From positions 1 through 64,000 of the forward strand of contig MKVK01000032.1 in assembly GCA_001898825.1 (NCBI GenBank): a DNA stretch of 64,000 bases. Direction: 5' to 3'. The notes under the pieces are model-generated. The model was given only the letters and a program-made list of their open reading frames with translations. It did no database searches and was not told the origin of the DNA. The position numbers were made by a program, and so were the translations under genes. Within the stretch, counting starts at the first letter, position 1, and the number at the start of each line of letters is the position of its first letter. This document shows positions 49,143-60,915 of the stretch, in pieces. Source of the stretch: Magnetospirillum sp. 64-120. Its GTDB lineage: Bacteria > Pseudomonadota > Alphaproteobacteria > Rhodospirillales > Magnetospirillaceae.

Positions 49143-49619
49143 ATGACCAAAAAACCCGCCGCCATCGTCGCCGCCGAGGCTCCGCCCCGAACCAAGCCCT
49201 CGATCTATCCCGCAGCATTCGCCCCGTCGGTGGCCGGCCGCGTCAAGCAGCCCTTGGGCGATCTGTTCGGTCTGACCAATTTCGGCGTCAACCTGACCCG
49301 GCTGCCGCCCGGCTGCGCCTCGGCCCTGCGCCACGCCCACACCGTTCAGGACGAATTCGTCTATGTGCTGGAAGGGATCGCGACACTGCGCGACGACGAC
49401 GGCGACACCCAGGTTTCAGCCGGCATGTGCGCTGGCTTCAAGGCCGGCGGCGGCGCCCATCAATTGCTGAATCTGGGGGACCAGGACGTGGTCTATCTGG
49501 AAGTGGGCGACCGCAACCCCGGCGACAGCGTGGATTATCCCGACGACGATCTGGCGGCCCGCAACATCGACGGCGCCTGGCGGTTCTTCCACAAGAACGG
49601 AGCGCCATACGACGAGTGA
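49143..49619 (+). CDS. Cupin domain-containing protein
   Basis: A 158-residue protein with a single cupin beta-barrel. Motif 1 is LRHAHTVQDEFVYVLEG, with two His and a Glu as metal ligands; motif 2 is KAGGGAHQLLNLGDQDV, with the third His. The N terminus is Ala/Pro-rich with no signal. Proteins of this layout often bind small molecules or metals and are of unknown function. The gene stands alone, with a tRNA gene 20 bases downstream on the other strand. Confidence 0.83.
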   Translation: MTKKPAAIVAAEAPPRTKPSIYPAAFAPSVAGRVKQPLGDLFGLTNFGVNLTRLPPGCASALRHAHTVQDEFVYVLEGIATLRDDDGDTQVSAGMCAGFKAGGGAHQLLNLGDQDVVYLEVGDRNPGDSVDYPDDDLAARNIDGAWRFFHKNGAPYDE

Positions 49620-49639
49620 TGGAAATGTCGCGAAGGGGT

Positions 49640-49715
49640 TGGTGGAGCCGAGGGGAATCGAACCCCTGACCTCCGCAGTGCGATTGCGGCGCTCTCCCAT
49701 CTGAGCTACGGCCCC
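49640..49715 (-). tRNA. tRNA-Ala (anticodon CGC)
   Basis: A 76-base cloverleaf on the minus strand. Acceptor GGGGCCG pairs with CGGCTCC and contains the G3-U70 pair that marks alanine tRNAs. The D arm is GCTC..GAGC, the anticodon arm CCGCA-ATCGCAC-TGCGG with CGC, and the T arm AGGGGTTCGAATCCCCT. CCA is encoded. Confidence 0.97.
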
Positions 49716-49847
49716 AACGAGGTGGGGAACTTAGGGGAAGGTCCGAGCACTGTCAAGGGCGCCGAAGCCACCTGTCGATCGGTTGTAGCGCTTATGCCGC
49801 GAGCACGATACTATCGCCCCAGAATGCCTGCCCAGAACGGAACCCCC

Positions 49848-50195
49848 ATGCTTAAGAAGCCCAGCAACGACCGTCGCTTCGATGAACGCCACCCCGGTAC
49901 CGGGCTGGTCATTCGCATGGAAGAAAACGAAATTCCGGTGCTGGACATTTCCATCGGCGGCATGAAGTTCACCATGCCCCAGGGGCGCCGCACCTGGAAG
50001 GGTGAGGAAGTGGCTTTCGAGATGGCTTCGCTGCACTGGCCGGACATGCGTATCGCCAAAGGCAAGGCGGAAGTCCGCGCCATCACCAAGGATTGGGTGG
50101 CGGTACAGTTCGTCCGCCCGCCCTATGATCTGATGAAGATGGTCAGCCGCCATGTCGCCACCCTGCTGTGGGGTGACAAGCCCTATGGCTACTGA
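49848..50195 (+). CDS. PilZ domain-containing protein
   Basis: A 115-residue protein that is essentially one PilZ domain. RRFDERH supplies the Arg-rich c-di-GMP contact and DISIGGMKF the second motif (D-x-S-x-x-G). PilZ domains bind c-di-GMP and relay it to motility or envelope targets. Start 49848 is the simplest fit; in-frame ATGs further upstream overlap the tRNA region. It may respond to cyclases such as the GGDEF protein at 34170. Confidence 0.87.
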   Translation: MLKKPSNDRRFDERHPGTGLVIRMEENEIPVLDISIGGMKFTMPQGRRTWKGEEVAFEMASLHWPDMRIAKGKAEVRAITKDWVAVQFVRPPYDLMKMVSRHVATLLWGDKPYGY

Positions 50196-50206
50196 CGGAT
50201 CAAAGC

Positions 50207-50821
50207 TTAGCCCAGCTTGATCTGCTCGGCCTTCTTGCGCATCACGTCCAGCAGGCCGTCCATCTTGCCCCCCTGCGAGGACAGAACGGCGCTGTAATCC
50301 GAACGGAAGGTGATGGCCATCGAGGCGCCTTCGACGATGATGTCGAGGATATGGAACGTTTCGCCGCTGCGACGGACCCGCCAACTGACGTTGATGGGGG
50401 CCAGCTTGGCGCGCTTCATCTGCGAATCGACAATGAAGTCCTCGCCCTCGGCCTTGACGGTGCCCAGTTCCAGGGTCTCGCCGTTATATTCCTTGAAGCG
50501 ACGGGTCCAGGTGTAAACCTGGATGTCCTCGAACAACTTCTGGAACTCGGTGCGCTGGGCCTCGGAGGCCGAGCGCCAGTACCGGCCCAGCACGAAACGG
50601 CTGATTTCCGGCAGATCGAAGGTGTCGACGAACAGGTTGCGGAAGCGATTCGAACGCTCGGCGTCGCTGAGGTCCTTGATCGCCACCGTGTTCATGGCGC
50701 TTTCCGCCAAGCCAAGGATGAAGGCCCCGGCATCGGGAGCGGGGGCCGCCAACAGCGGACGGGCTGAAACGCTGGCGGAAACCGCCAGGACGGCGGTCAG
50801 GAAGCTGCGACGGTCAAGCAT
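50207..50821 (-). CDS. mlaC: Phospholipid-binding protein MlaC
   Basis: A 204-residue periplasmic shuttle of the Mla lipid-transport system (Ttg2D/MlaC family). The N terminus LDRRSFLTAVLAVSAS looks like a twin-arginine or Sec signal peptide. The mature part has the family pattern (RFRNLFVDTFDLPEISRFVL, then ILDIIVEGASMAITFRSDY). It carries phospholipid between MlaA at the outer membrane and the inner-membrane MlaFEDB ABC transporter, which is not in the window. It begins three bases after the mlaA stop. Confidence 0.93.
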   Translation of the reverse strand: MLDRRSFLTAVLAVSASVSARPLLAAPAPDAGAFILGLAESAMNTVAIKDLSDAERSNRFRNLFVDTFDLPEISRFVLGRYWRSASEAQRTEFQKLFEDIQVYTWTRRFKEYNGETLELGTVKAEGEDFIVDSQMKRAKLAPINVSWRVRRSGETFHILDIIVEGASMAITFRSDYSAVLSSQGGKMDGLLDVMRKKAEQIKLG

Positions 50822-50824
50822 CGG

Positions 50825-51586
50825 TCAACGCTTCCCTTCGGCGTCGAGCTGGTTCTTGATCTCGGCCGTGCGGTTCTGACGATAGGTCGAACGCAGGGCG
50901 GAATAATAATCCAGCGAAGACCGTTCGATTTCGTCCAGGGTGTCGAGCAGACGCTCGCGCTTTTCCAGACCGGCGACACCGGCGCGGGTCCAGATGGCCC
51001 AATCCTGGCCGATGTTGTCCATGTACAGGTTGAACGGGTCGCTCAGCCATTCGGTGGCCAGGCCGACGCCGTCGCGGGCGTTGGACGGCCCCAGGATCGG
51101 CAGCACCAGATAGGGGCCCTCGCCCATGCCCCAGACCGCGAAGGTCTGGCCGAAATCTTCGTCGTGATAGGGAATGCCACCGGGCTCGGCCACGTCGATC
51201 AGGCCGCCGATACCGAAACCGGTGTTGAAGGCGAAACGCATCAGGGTCTGCATGGCGCGGTCCGGTTCGCCTTGCAGGACGTCGTTGACGAACACCACCG
51301 GGGCACGCAGGTTGCGGACGAAATCACGCACGCGGTCGCGGCCGAATTGCGGCACCGCCCAGCGATAGCCCTGGGCCACCGGCTTCAGCAGCGCCTTGTC
51401 CACCGCCTGGTTGAATTCGAAGATGGTGCGGTTCATGGGTTCCAGCGGGTCGTTGACCTGCTCCCATTCCGCCATGGCTTCCTTGTCGTCGGCGGGTGGC
51501 GGCGTGGCACAACCGGCAACCAGGGCGACGGCAAAAACCGATGCGACAAAACGCAACGCTACAGGGCGGGGCATGAAGGACGACAT
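50825..51586 (-). CDS. mlaA: Outer-membrane lipoprotein MlaA (VacJ)
   Basis: A 253-residue lipoprotein. The signal VASVFAVALVAGC has lipobox VAGC. The family core NDPLEPMNRTIFEFNQAVD and the amphipathic segment GPSNARDGVGLATEWLSDPF match MlaA, the ring-shaped outer-membrane protein that removes phospholipids from the outer leaflet. It is followed directly by mlaC, with mlaDEF elsewhere. The upstream gap of 256 bp is shared with the divergent ArsR-methyltransferase gene. Confidence 0.94.
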   Translation of the reverse strand: MSSFMPRPVALRFVASVFAVALVAGCATPPPADDKEAMAEWEQVNDPLEPMNRTIFEFNQAVDKALLKPVAQGYRWAVPQFGRDRVRDFVRNLRAPVVFVNDVLQGEPDRAMQTLMRFAFNTGFGIGGLIDVAEPGGIPYHDEDFGQTFAVWGMGEGPYLVLPILGPSNARDGVGLATEWLSDPFNLYMDNIGQDWAIWTRAGVAGLEKRERLLDTLDEIERSSLDYYSALRSTYRQNRTAEIKNQLDAEGKR

Positions 51587-51796
51587 CTTGTTTTCTTCGG
51601 ACCATGGACAACGATTTGTGGCCGACGCGACGACCTACACGAATCCCGCACCTGCGACATCCATGCACCATTGGAGGTAACACAGTCCCAGCCGAAAGAC
51701 CAGTGGGCACAATTCACAGCGTTTTTTCCCAAACGCGAAATGTTGCATCTTGGCAACACCCCATCAGGGAAACGCCCCATTTTCTGTTCCAATTCG

Positions 51797-51816
51797 CATA
51801 AAGATATGTTTATATG
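51797..51816. promoter_or_regulatory. Candidate operator of the ArsR-methyltransferase operon
   Basis: An imperfect AT-rich palindrome, CATAAAGATATGTTTATATG, lies 27 bases before the start of the fused regulator. ArsR-family repressors bind 12-2-12-like AT-rich palindromes near promoters, so self-repression is plausible. Confidence 0.4.
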
Positions 51817-51842
51817 TTTTTGAGACATTCAGAGAGAGGGTT

Positions 51843-52787
51843 ATGGAAACCATCCTGGCAGCCCTGAGAGCCGCAGCCGAGCCGACGCGTTTGCGCCTGC
51901 TGAGCCTGCTGGCGCATGGCGACCTGACCGTCTCGGAACTCACCCACATTCTGGGACAAAGCCAGCCTCGGGTTTCGCGTCACCTGAAACTGATGTGCGA
52001 ATCCGGGCTGCTGGACCGCTTTCCCGAGGGCGCCTGGGTTTTTTATCGTGTCGCCGCCCAAGGGGCCGGCGCCGATTTGGCGACCCGGCTTTTGTCCATG
52101 CTTCCCGCCGACGACCAGACCCTGTCACGTGACCAGTCGCGCCTGGAAGGGGTGCGTGCCGCCCGGGCCAGCCGTGCCCAGGATTACTTCACCCTGAACG
52201 CCCATCAATGGGATCAGCTGCGATCGCTGCATGTGGACGAATCCGAGGTCGAACAGACCCTGATCCAGGCGATCCAGAACCGCCCCATCACGGATCTGGT
52301 GGATTTGGGCACCGGCACCGGCCGGGTCCTGGAAGTGCTGGCCCCTTATTACGAACGCGGCACCGGCATCGATTTGTCGCGCGAAATGCTGGACATTGCC
52401 CGCGCCAACCTGGAACGCGCCGATTTGCGCCATTGCATGGTGCGCCAGGGCGACATCACCCAGGCACCGCTGGCCGACAACAGCGCCGATTTGGTCACCG
52501 TCCATCAAGTGTTGCATTACGCCGCCGACCCGGCGCAAGTGGTGGCCGAGGCGGCCCGCATCCTGCGCCCCGGCGGATTGCTGGTGGTGGTGGACTTCGC
52601 CCCCCACGACCTGGAAATCCTGCGCGACCAGCATGCCCATCGCCGCCTGGGATTCGCCGATTCAGAAGTCGCCGGCTGGCTGTCCGCCGCCGGCCTGACC
52701 CCGTTGCCCGCCCGCCACCTGCCCGGCTCGACCCTGACCGTGGTGTTGTGGAGCGCCGAAAAGCCCAACCAAGGAGTTCGCCCGTGA
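51843..52787 (+). CDS. ArsR-family regulator fused to SAM-dependent methyltransferase
   Basis: A 314-residue fusion. Residues ~1-85 are an ArsR winged helix (AAAEPTRLRLLSLLAHGDLT, LGQSQPRVSRHLKLMCESGL). Residues ~150-300 are a class I methyltransferase with the SAM loop DLVDLGTGTGRVLEVLAP, the acidic loop GIDLSREMLDIAR and HQVLHYAADPA. The metal-binding cysteines of ArsR sensors are absent, so the SAM/SAH pocket may be the sensor. It overlaps metF by GTGA, so all three genes from here to metH are coupled. A methionine-cycle sensor role is inferred from this operon. Confidence 0.88.
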   Translation: METILAALRAAAEPTRLRLLSLLAHGDLTVSELTHILGQSQPRVSRHLKLMCESGLLDRFPEGAWVFYRVAAQGAGADLATRLLSMLPADDQTLSRDQSRLEGVRAARASRAQDYFTLNAHQWDQLRSLHVDESEVEQTLIQAIQNRPITDLVDLGTGTGRVLEVLAPYYERGTGIDLSREMLDIARANLERADLRHCMVRQGDITQAPLADNSADLVTVHQVLHYAADPAQVVAEAARILRPGGLLVVVDFAPHDLEILRDQHAHRRLGFADSEVAGWLSAAGLTPLPARHLPGSTLTVVLWSAEKPNQGVRP

Positions 52788-53665
52788 GCCTGCCCATCGC
52801 CACCGCCTCGGCCAAGCCGGTCGCCGTGTCGTTCGAATTCTTCCCGCCCAAGACCGAGAAGATGCAGGAAAGCCTGTGGGAATGCGTCAAGCGCCTGGAA
52901 CCGCTGGACCCCAGCTTCGTCTCGGTGACCTATGGCGCCGGCGGCTCGACGCGCGAACGCACCCATGAAACGGTGGTGCGCATCGCCCGCGAAACCAAGC
53001 TGAAGCCCGCCGCCCACCTGACCTGTGTCGGCCATTCCACCGGCGAGGTGGACGACATCGCCCGGCGCTATTGGGATGAAGGCATCCGCCACATCGTGGC
53101 GCTGCGCGGCGACGCCCCGGAAGGATCGGGCAAGTACCAGCCCACCCCGGGCGGCTATGCCTATGCCGCCGATCTGGTGGCGGGTCTTAAGCGCATCGCC
53201 GACTTCGAAATCTCGGTGGCCGCCTATCCGGAAATGCACCCCGACGCCCCCAGCGCTGGGTTCGACCTGGATAACCTGAAGCGCAAGATCGACGCCGGCG
53301 CCACGCGGGCCATCAGCCAGTATTTCTTCGACGTCGATGTCTATCGCCGTTTCATGGACAAGGTGCGCGCCGCCGGCATCACCGTCCCGGTGCTGCCCGG
53401 CATCCTGCCGGTGACCAATTTCGCCCAGGTGCAGAAGTTCTCGGCCGCCTGCGGCGCCAGCGTGCCCGCCTGGATGGCCAAATTGTTCGAAGGCCTGGAC
53501 AACGACCCGGAAACCCGCAAGCTGGTGGCCGCCACCGTCGCCGCCGAGCAATGCCGCGCCCTGGCCGCCGACGGCGTCACCGATTTCCATTTCTATACCC
53601 TGAACCGCGCTGACTTGGCTTATGCCATCAGCCACATCCTGGGCGTTCGGCCCAAGGCGATCTGA
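52784..53665 (+). CDS. metF: Methylenetetrahydrofolate reductase
   Basis: A 293-residue flavoenzyme (TIM barrel) that reduces 5,10-methylene-THF to 5-methyl-THF for methionine synthesis. VSFEFFPPKTEKM is the N-terminal motif; SVTYGAGGSTRERT and HIVALRGDAP are FAD/NADH site segments; AISQYFFDVDVY follows. The GTG start overlaps the preceding TGA and AAGGAG lies upstream. metH begins eight bases after its stop. Confidence 0.96.
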   Translation: MSLPIATASAKPVAVSFEFFPPKTEKMQESLWECVKRLEPLDPSFVSVTYGAGGSTRERTHETVVRIARETKLKPAAHLTCVGHSTGEVDDIARRYWDEGIRHIVALRGDAPEGSGKYQPTPGGYAYAADLVAGLKRIADFEISVAAYPEMHPDAPSAGFDLDNLKRKIDAGATRAISQYFFDVDVYRRFMDKVRAAGITVPVLPGILPVTNFAQVQKFSAACGASVPAWMAKLFEGLDNDPETRKLVAATVAAEQCRALAADGVTDFHFYTLNRADLAYAISHILGVRPKAI

Positions 53666-53673
53666 GGAAGACC

Positions 53674-57156
<3,483 letters not shown>

Positions 57157-57165
57157 CGATATGAC

Positions 57166-57190
57166 GGCGGGGGTGGTCACCATCCCCGCC
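57166..57190 (+). terminator. Hairpin after metH
   Basis: GGCGGGGGTGGT and ACCATCCCCGCC pair through a one-base centre to give a near-perfect palindrome eight bases past the metH stop. There is no U-tract, so it may be a weak terminator or a 3' stabiliser. Confidence 0.5.
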
Positions 57191-57236
57191 GAGGTGCATA
57201 AAGGAAGAGGCTGGACCACGAACAGGAGCCTCGACC

Positions 57237-59045
57237 ATGCGCCCCTTCTACCTTGCCGTGCTGGCGTTGTCCCTGTGGCCGGCCCTGGCCCGGGCCGAAA
57301 GTCCGGCATGCGCCCCCGACAGTCGCGTGACGGTCTCTCAAGGCAGCTTGTGCGGCGCGGTTTCCACCCGTTCCGACCGGGTTCTGGCGTACAAGGGCAT
57401 CCCCTATGCCAAGCCCCCGATCCCGGCCCAAGGACTGCGCTGGCGGCCGCCGCAACCACCCGAGAGTTGGGACGGCGAACGCCAGGCCCTGAGCTTCGGC
57501 GCCATCTGCCCGCAACAGGTCAACAATGCGGTGCAAGGGGCCGAGGACTGCCTGACCCTGAACGTGTGGGCGCCCCGCCGGACTGCATCGCAGCCCGCCG
57601 ACTTGCCGGTGATGGTGTTCCTGCATGGCGGCGGCTTCACCTCGGGGACCGGCTCGCTGGCCAGCTATGACGGCACTGTCCTGGCCGAGCACGGCCAGGC
57701 GGTGGTGGTGACCCTGAACTATCGCCTGGGGGCACTGGGCTTCCTGTTCGCCGACCAGGCCCCCGGCGGGATGCTGCGCCAGCCGGTGCCCGGCAATTTG
57801 GGCCTGATGGACCAGTTGGCGGCCCTGCAATGGGTCAAGGCCAACGCGGCGGCCTTTGGCGGATCGCCTGACAAGGTGACGGTGTTCGGGGAAAGCGCCG
57901 GGGCGATGTCGGCCGGCTTGCATCTGTTTTCGGTGCCGCAGGCCATTCCGCTGTTCCGCGCCGCCATCATGGAAAGCAACCCCTTGGGCGTCGTCTATCC
58001 CGACCGCCAGCAGGCGTCGCGGCAGGGACAGCTGTTCTTGCGGCACTTGTGCGGCATCAAGGTGCGGCCCGCCGACTGCCATCCCACCCCCGCCGACCTG
58101 CAGGGCTATTCCCTGGCTCAGGTCTTCCGCGCCTCCGGGGCCTACGAGACCGAGCGCATGGTGACCGAATCCGATGCCGGCTTTCCCCAATCCATGCCGT
58201 GGGGGCCGCTGGTCGACGGCCATCTGGTCACCGGCCAACCGCTGAAGGGGTACGGCCGCGACAACGTGGCGGCCCCCAAACCCTTCGTCTTCGGCGTCAA
58301 CGCCAACGAAGGGGTGGCTTTCGCCGCCATGACCTGCGCCGCCTTCGCCAGCAACGACGCCGGCCCCAATCCCGACCCCAAAGAAGCGGCGCAATGCCTG
58401 CCGGTGGGCGCCACCGCGTCGATGATGTCGCCCCAATGGTATGACGGGGCGATCGCCCAATTATATGGCAAGACGGGGGCGGCCCAGGTTCGCGCCTTCA
58501 CCGCTGGCCATGACGGCAAACCCTATGATGCCCAAAGCCTGAAGGGCACGTCCTATTACAACGCCGCCGCCCAGGCCATGGCCGCCGTGGTCACCGACGA
58601 CAACTTCGTCTGCGCCAACCTGCGCATGGCCAAGCGGGCGACGCAGCAGGTGCCCGGACAGCGGGTTCACGCGTACCTGTTCTCGCAGCCGCCGTTGTTC
58701 GACCTTTATGCCGGCATGGGAACCCAAGCCTGTTCCCCCGCCAACGGTCAGGTCTGTCACGGTGACGAGTTGGCTTTCGTGTTCGGCACCCTGGCGGTGA
58801 CCAGCGCCGAGTTTGGCGGCACCCTGCCGGTGCCGGCCGCCGATCAGGCGGTTTCGGATGCCATGGTGCGGGCGTGGACCGACTTCGCCCGCGACCTGAC
58901 CATGGGGGATGACTGGCCGGCCTTCACCGCCGGCGGCATGGTCAAGCGCCTGGATGCCAAGGGCGCCAACACACTCAGCGGCGGCGAACTGGCCGCCGCC
59001 GCCCATTGTCCACAATTGTGGGATCGTCTGGCGCCGCAGAAGTGA
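57237..59045 (+). CDS. Secreted type B carboxylesterase
   Basis: A 602-residue alpha/beta hydrolase with a signal peptide (FYLAVLALSLWPALARA). YKGIPYAKPP, the oxyanion-hole segment MVFLHGGGF, the nucleophile elbow VFGESAGAMSA (Ser near 219), the Glu of FGVNANEGVAF and the late His of VCHGDEL make a carboxylesterase/cholinesterase-like active site. Several paired cysteines suggest disulfides in the periplasm. The substrate is unknown. AGGAG lies eight bases upstream. It has no obvious link to the met operon. Confidence 0.93.
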   Translation: MRPFYLAVLALSLWPALARAESPACAPDSRVTVSQGSLCGAVSTRSDRVLAYKGIPYAKPPIPAQGLRWRPPQPPESWDGERQALSFGAICPQQVNNAVQGAEDCLTLNVWAPRRTASQPADLPVMVFLHGGGFTSGTGSLASYDGTVLAEHGQAVVVTLNYRLGALGFLFADQAPGGMLRQPVPGNLGLMDQLAALQWVKANAAAFGGSPDKVTVFGESAGAMSAGLHLFSVPQAIPLFRAAIMESNPLGVVYPDRQQASRQGQLFLRHLCGIKVRPADCHPTPADLQGYSLAQVFRASGAYETERMVTESDAGFPQSMPWGPLVDGHLVTGQPLKGYGRDNVAAPKPFVFGVNANEGVAFAAMTCAAFASNDAGPNPDPKEAAQCLPVGATASMMSPQWYDGAIAQLYGKTGAAQVRAFTAGHDGKPYDAQSLKGTSYYNAAAQAMAAVVTDDNFVCANLRMAKRATQQVPGQRVHAYLFSQPPLFDLYAGMGTQACSPANGQVCHGDELAFVFGTLAVTSAEFGGTLPVPAADQAVSDAMVRAWTDFARDLTMGDDWPAFTAGGMVKRLDAKGANTLSGGELAAAAHCPQLWDRLAPQK

Positions 59046-59049
59046 CGGG

Positions 59050-59412
59050 TCACTCGCCCTTGGCCGGCACCCATTCGGCCACCACCCAGGTGCCGTCGGC
59101 GCCCTTGCAGGCGGTCACCGAGCGGGCCACCCCATCGCGCTGATGCTGCAGCGGCTGGCAGGTCCGGCGCACATGGTCGGCAAAGGCGGCGCCATCAGGG
59201 GTGACCGCGCCATATGACGAATCCGACACCTTCCAGCTGACCGGCTTGGCGGTTTCGGCGGCCGTCAGCAAAGCCTTGGCGTTCTCGCCGTCGGACTTGT
59301 AGCTGAAATTGGCCGGAGACGCGCCGGACGACGCCTCGCCCAAGGGCGGCGCCACACAGGCAGCCAGACTGGCGGTCAAAAGGGCGGCAGCGGCGATCTT
59401 GGCAAGCATCAT
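59050..59412 (-). CDS. Small lipoprotein resembling the 17-kDa surface antigen C-terminal domain
   Basis: A 120-residue lipoprotein. MMLAKIAAAALLTASLAAC provides a lipobox. The C-terminal part, with FADHVRRTCQPLQHQRDGVA and TACKGADGTW, resembles the Cys-x...Cys/Trp end of rickettsial 17-kDa surface antigen-like proteins. The glycine-zipper region of those proteins is missing. Start 59412 has AGGG six bases upstream. It is convergent with the esterase gene with a four-base gap. Confidence 0.68.
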   Translation of the reverse strand: MMLAKIAAAALLTASLAACVAPPLGEASSGASPANFSYKSDGENAKALLTAAETAKPVSWKVSDSSYGAVTPDGAAFADHVRRTCQPLQHQRDGVARSVTACKGADGTWVVAEWVPAKGE

Positions 59413-59495
59413 GGCAATCCCTGTCATCCGTGCGCCCGTTCTGGGCGCACCCGATGGCCAAGTCTTACCAAAAGGTTAAGAACTTGCAACGGGAA

Positions 59496-60839
59496 TCAAC
59501 GTCCCGCGATGGTCAAGCCGTCGATCCTGAGGGTTGGGCAGTCGACGCCATAGCGCAACACCAGGTCGTTGGCCGGCACCAGATTACGGAACATGTCCTT
59601 CAGATTGCCCGCCACGGTGATTTCCGACACCGGATAGACGATTTCGCCGCCTTCGATCCAAAAGCCGGCGGCACCGCGCGAATAGTCGCCGGTGACGCCG
59701 TTGACGCCCTGGCCGAACAATTCGGTGACGTAAAAGCCGTCGGTGATGTCGCCGATCATTTCCGCCACCGTCACCGCGCCCGCTTCCATGTAGAAGTTGC
59801 TGGCGGACGGGCTGGGCGGACTGGTGGTGCCGCGACTGGCGTGGCCGGTGCTTTTCAGGCCCAGCTGGCGGGCCGAGCGACAATCCAGCAACCAAGTGGT
59901 CAGCACCCCGTCCTCGACGACGTTCAGCCGCTTGGTGGCCACGCCTTCGCCGTCGCAAGGCCGCGACCGCATGCCGCGCAGGCGGTGCGGGTCGTCGACG
60001 ATACGGATGCCGGGGGCGAAAATCTGGCTCCCCATCTTGTCCTTCAGGAAGCTGGTGCCGCGCGCCACACCGGCGCCGTTGATGGCGCCGATCAACGAAC
60101 CCACCAGACCGCGGCTGACCCTTGGATCGAACACCACCGGCACCTTGCAGGTCTTGACCTTGCGGGCGCCCAGACGGCGCACGGCGCGATGGCCGGCTTC
60201 GTGCCCCACGTCCTCGGGGCTGCGCAGGTCGGACATGAACACCGCCGAGGTGTAATCGTAATCGCGTTCCATGCCGGTCTCGGCGTCACCGGCCAGCACC
60301 GCCGCCGACACCGAGCCCGAGGTCACCGCGTATTCGAAGGCGAAACCGTTGGAGGCGACGAAGGCGACGCCCGAGCGGCCCCAGCCGGCCTCGGCGCCTT
60401 CCGAATTGGTGACGCCGGGCACGGCGCGGGCCGCGTCCTCGGCCCGGCGCACCATGTCCAGCAAGGTTTCGGCGCTGGGTTCAATGGGATCGCAGGATTG
60501 CAGGTCCAGCAATTCGGTGGCCAGTTCCGACGGGTCGGCCAGACCGGCATAGGGATCTTCGGGAACGGCCCGGGCCATGGAGACGGCGCGGTCCACCAAC
60601 TGGGTCAAGGCTTCCGGCGAACGGTCCGACGACGACACCATGGCCTGGCGCTTGCCGATCAGCACCCGCAGGCCGATATCGTCGCCTTCCGAACGCTCCA
60701 TGCGTTCCAAATCGCCCAGACGCACCCCCACCGACAGGGACACGGTGTCCACCGAAACCGCGTCGGCGGCGTCGGCTCCGGCCTTGCGGGCCTTGGCCAC
60801 CAGATCGTCCAACAGGGACAGGGTTTCGGATTTGGACAT
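59496..60839 (-). CDS. pmbA: TldE/PmbA family metallopeptidase
   Basis: A 447-residue protein of the TldD/PmbA family, whose members work as TldD-TldE pairs that process peptides such as microcin B17 and CcdA. This sequence lacks the HExxxH zinc motif of TldD and has the TldE pattern (DRSPEALTQLVDRAVSMAR, FVASNGFAFEY, GDYSRGAAGFWIEGGEIVYP). The TldD partner is not in the window. Start 60839 has GGAGG six bases upstream. It is divergent from ctaA across 76 bp. Confidence 0.92.
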   Translation of the reverse strand: MSKSETLSLLDDLVAKARKAGADAADAVSVDTVSLSVGVRLGDLERMERSEGDDIGLRVLIGKRQAMVSSSDRSPEALTQLVDRAVSMARAVPEDPYAGLADPSELATELLDLQSCDPIEPSAETLLDMVRRAEDAARAVPGVTNSEGAEAGWGRSGVAFVASNGFAFEYAVTSGSVSAAVLAGDAETGMERDYDYTSAVFMSDLRSPEDVGHEAGHRAVRRLGARKVKTCKVPVVFDPRVSRGLVGSLIGAINGAGVARGTSFLKDKMGSQIFAPGIRIVDDPHRLRGMRSRPCDGEGVATKRLNVVEDGVLTTWLLDCRSARQLGLKSTGHASRGTTSPPSPSASNFYMEAGAVTVAEMIGDITDGFYVTELFGQGVNGVTGDYSRGAAGFWIEGGEIVYPVSEITVAGNLKDMFRNLVPANDLVLRYGVDCPTLRIDGLTIAGR

Positions 60840-60915
60840 GGGCTTCCTCCACACAACAGACGTTCAGGCTAGCACGGGCTTGGCATGGGGAAAACCCCGC
60901 CCCATATGCCCTTTC

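Noticed and set aside
51587-51842. SAM or cobalamin riboswitch before the metF-metH operon
   Set aside because: No conserved riboswitch core or B12 box could be seen; the ArsR-type palindrome explains control better.
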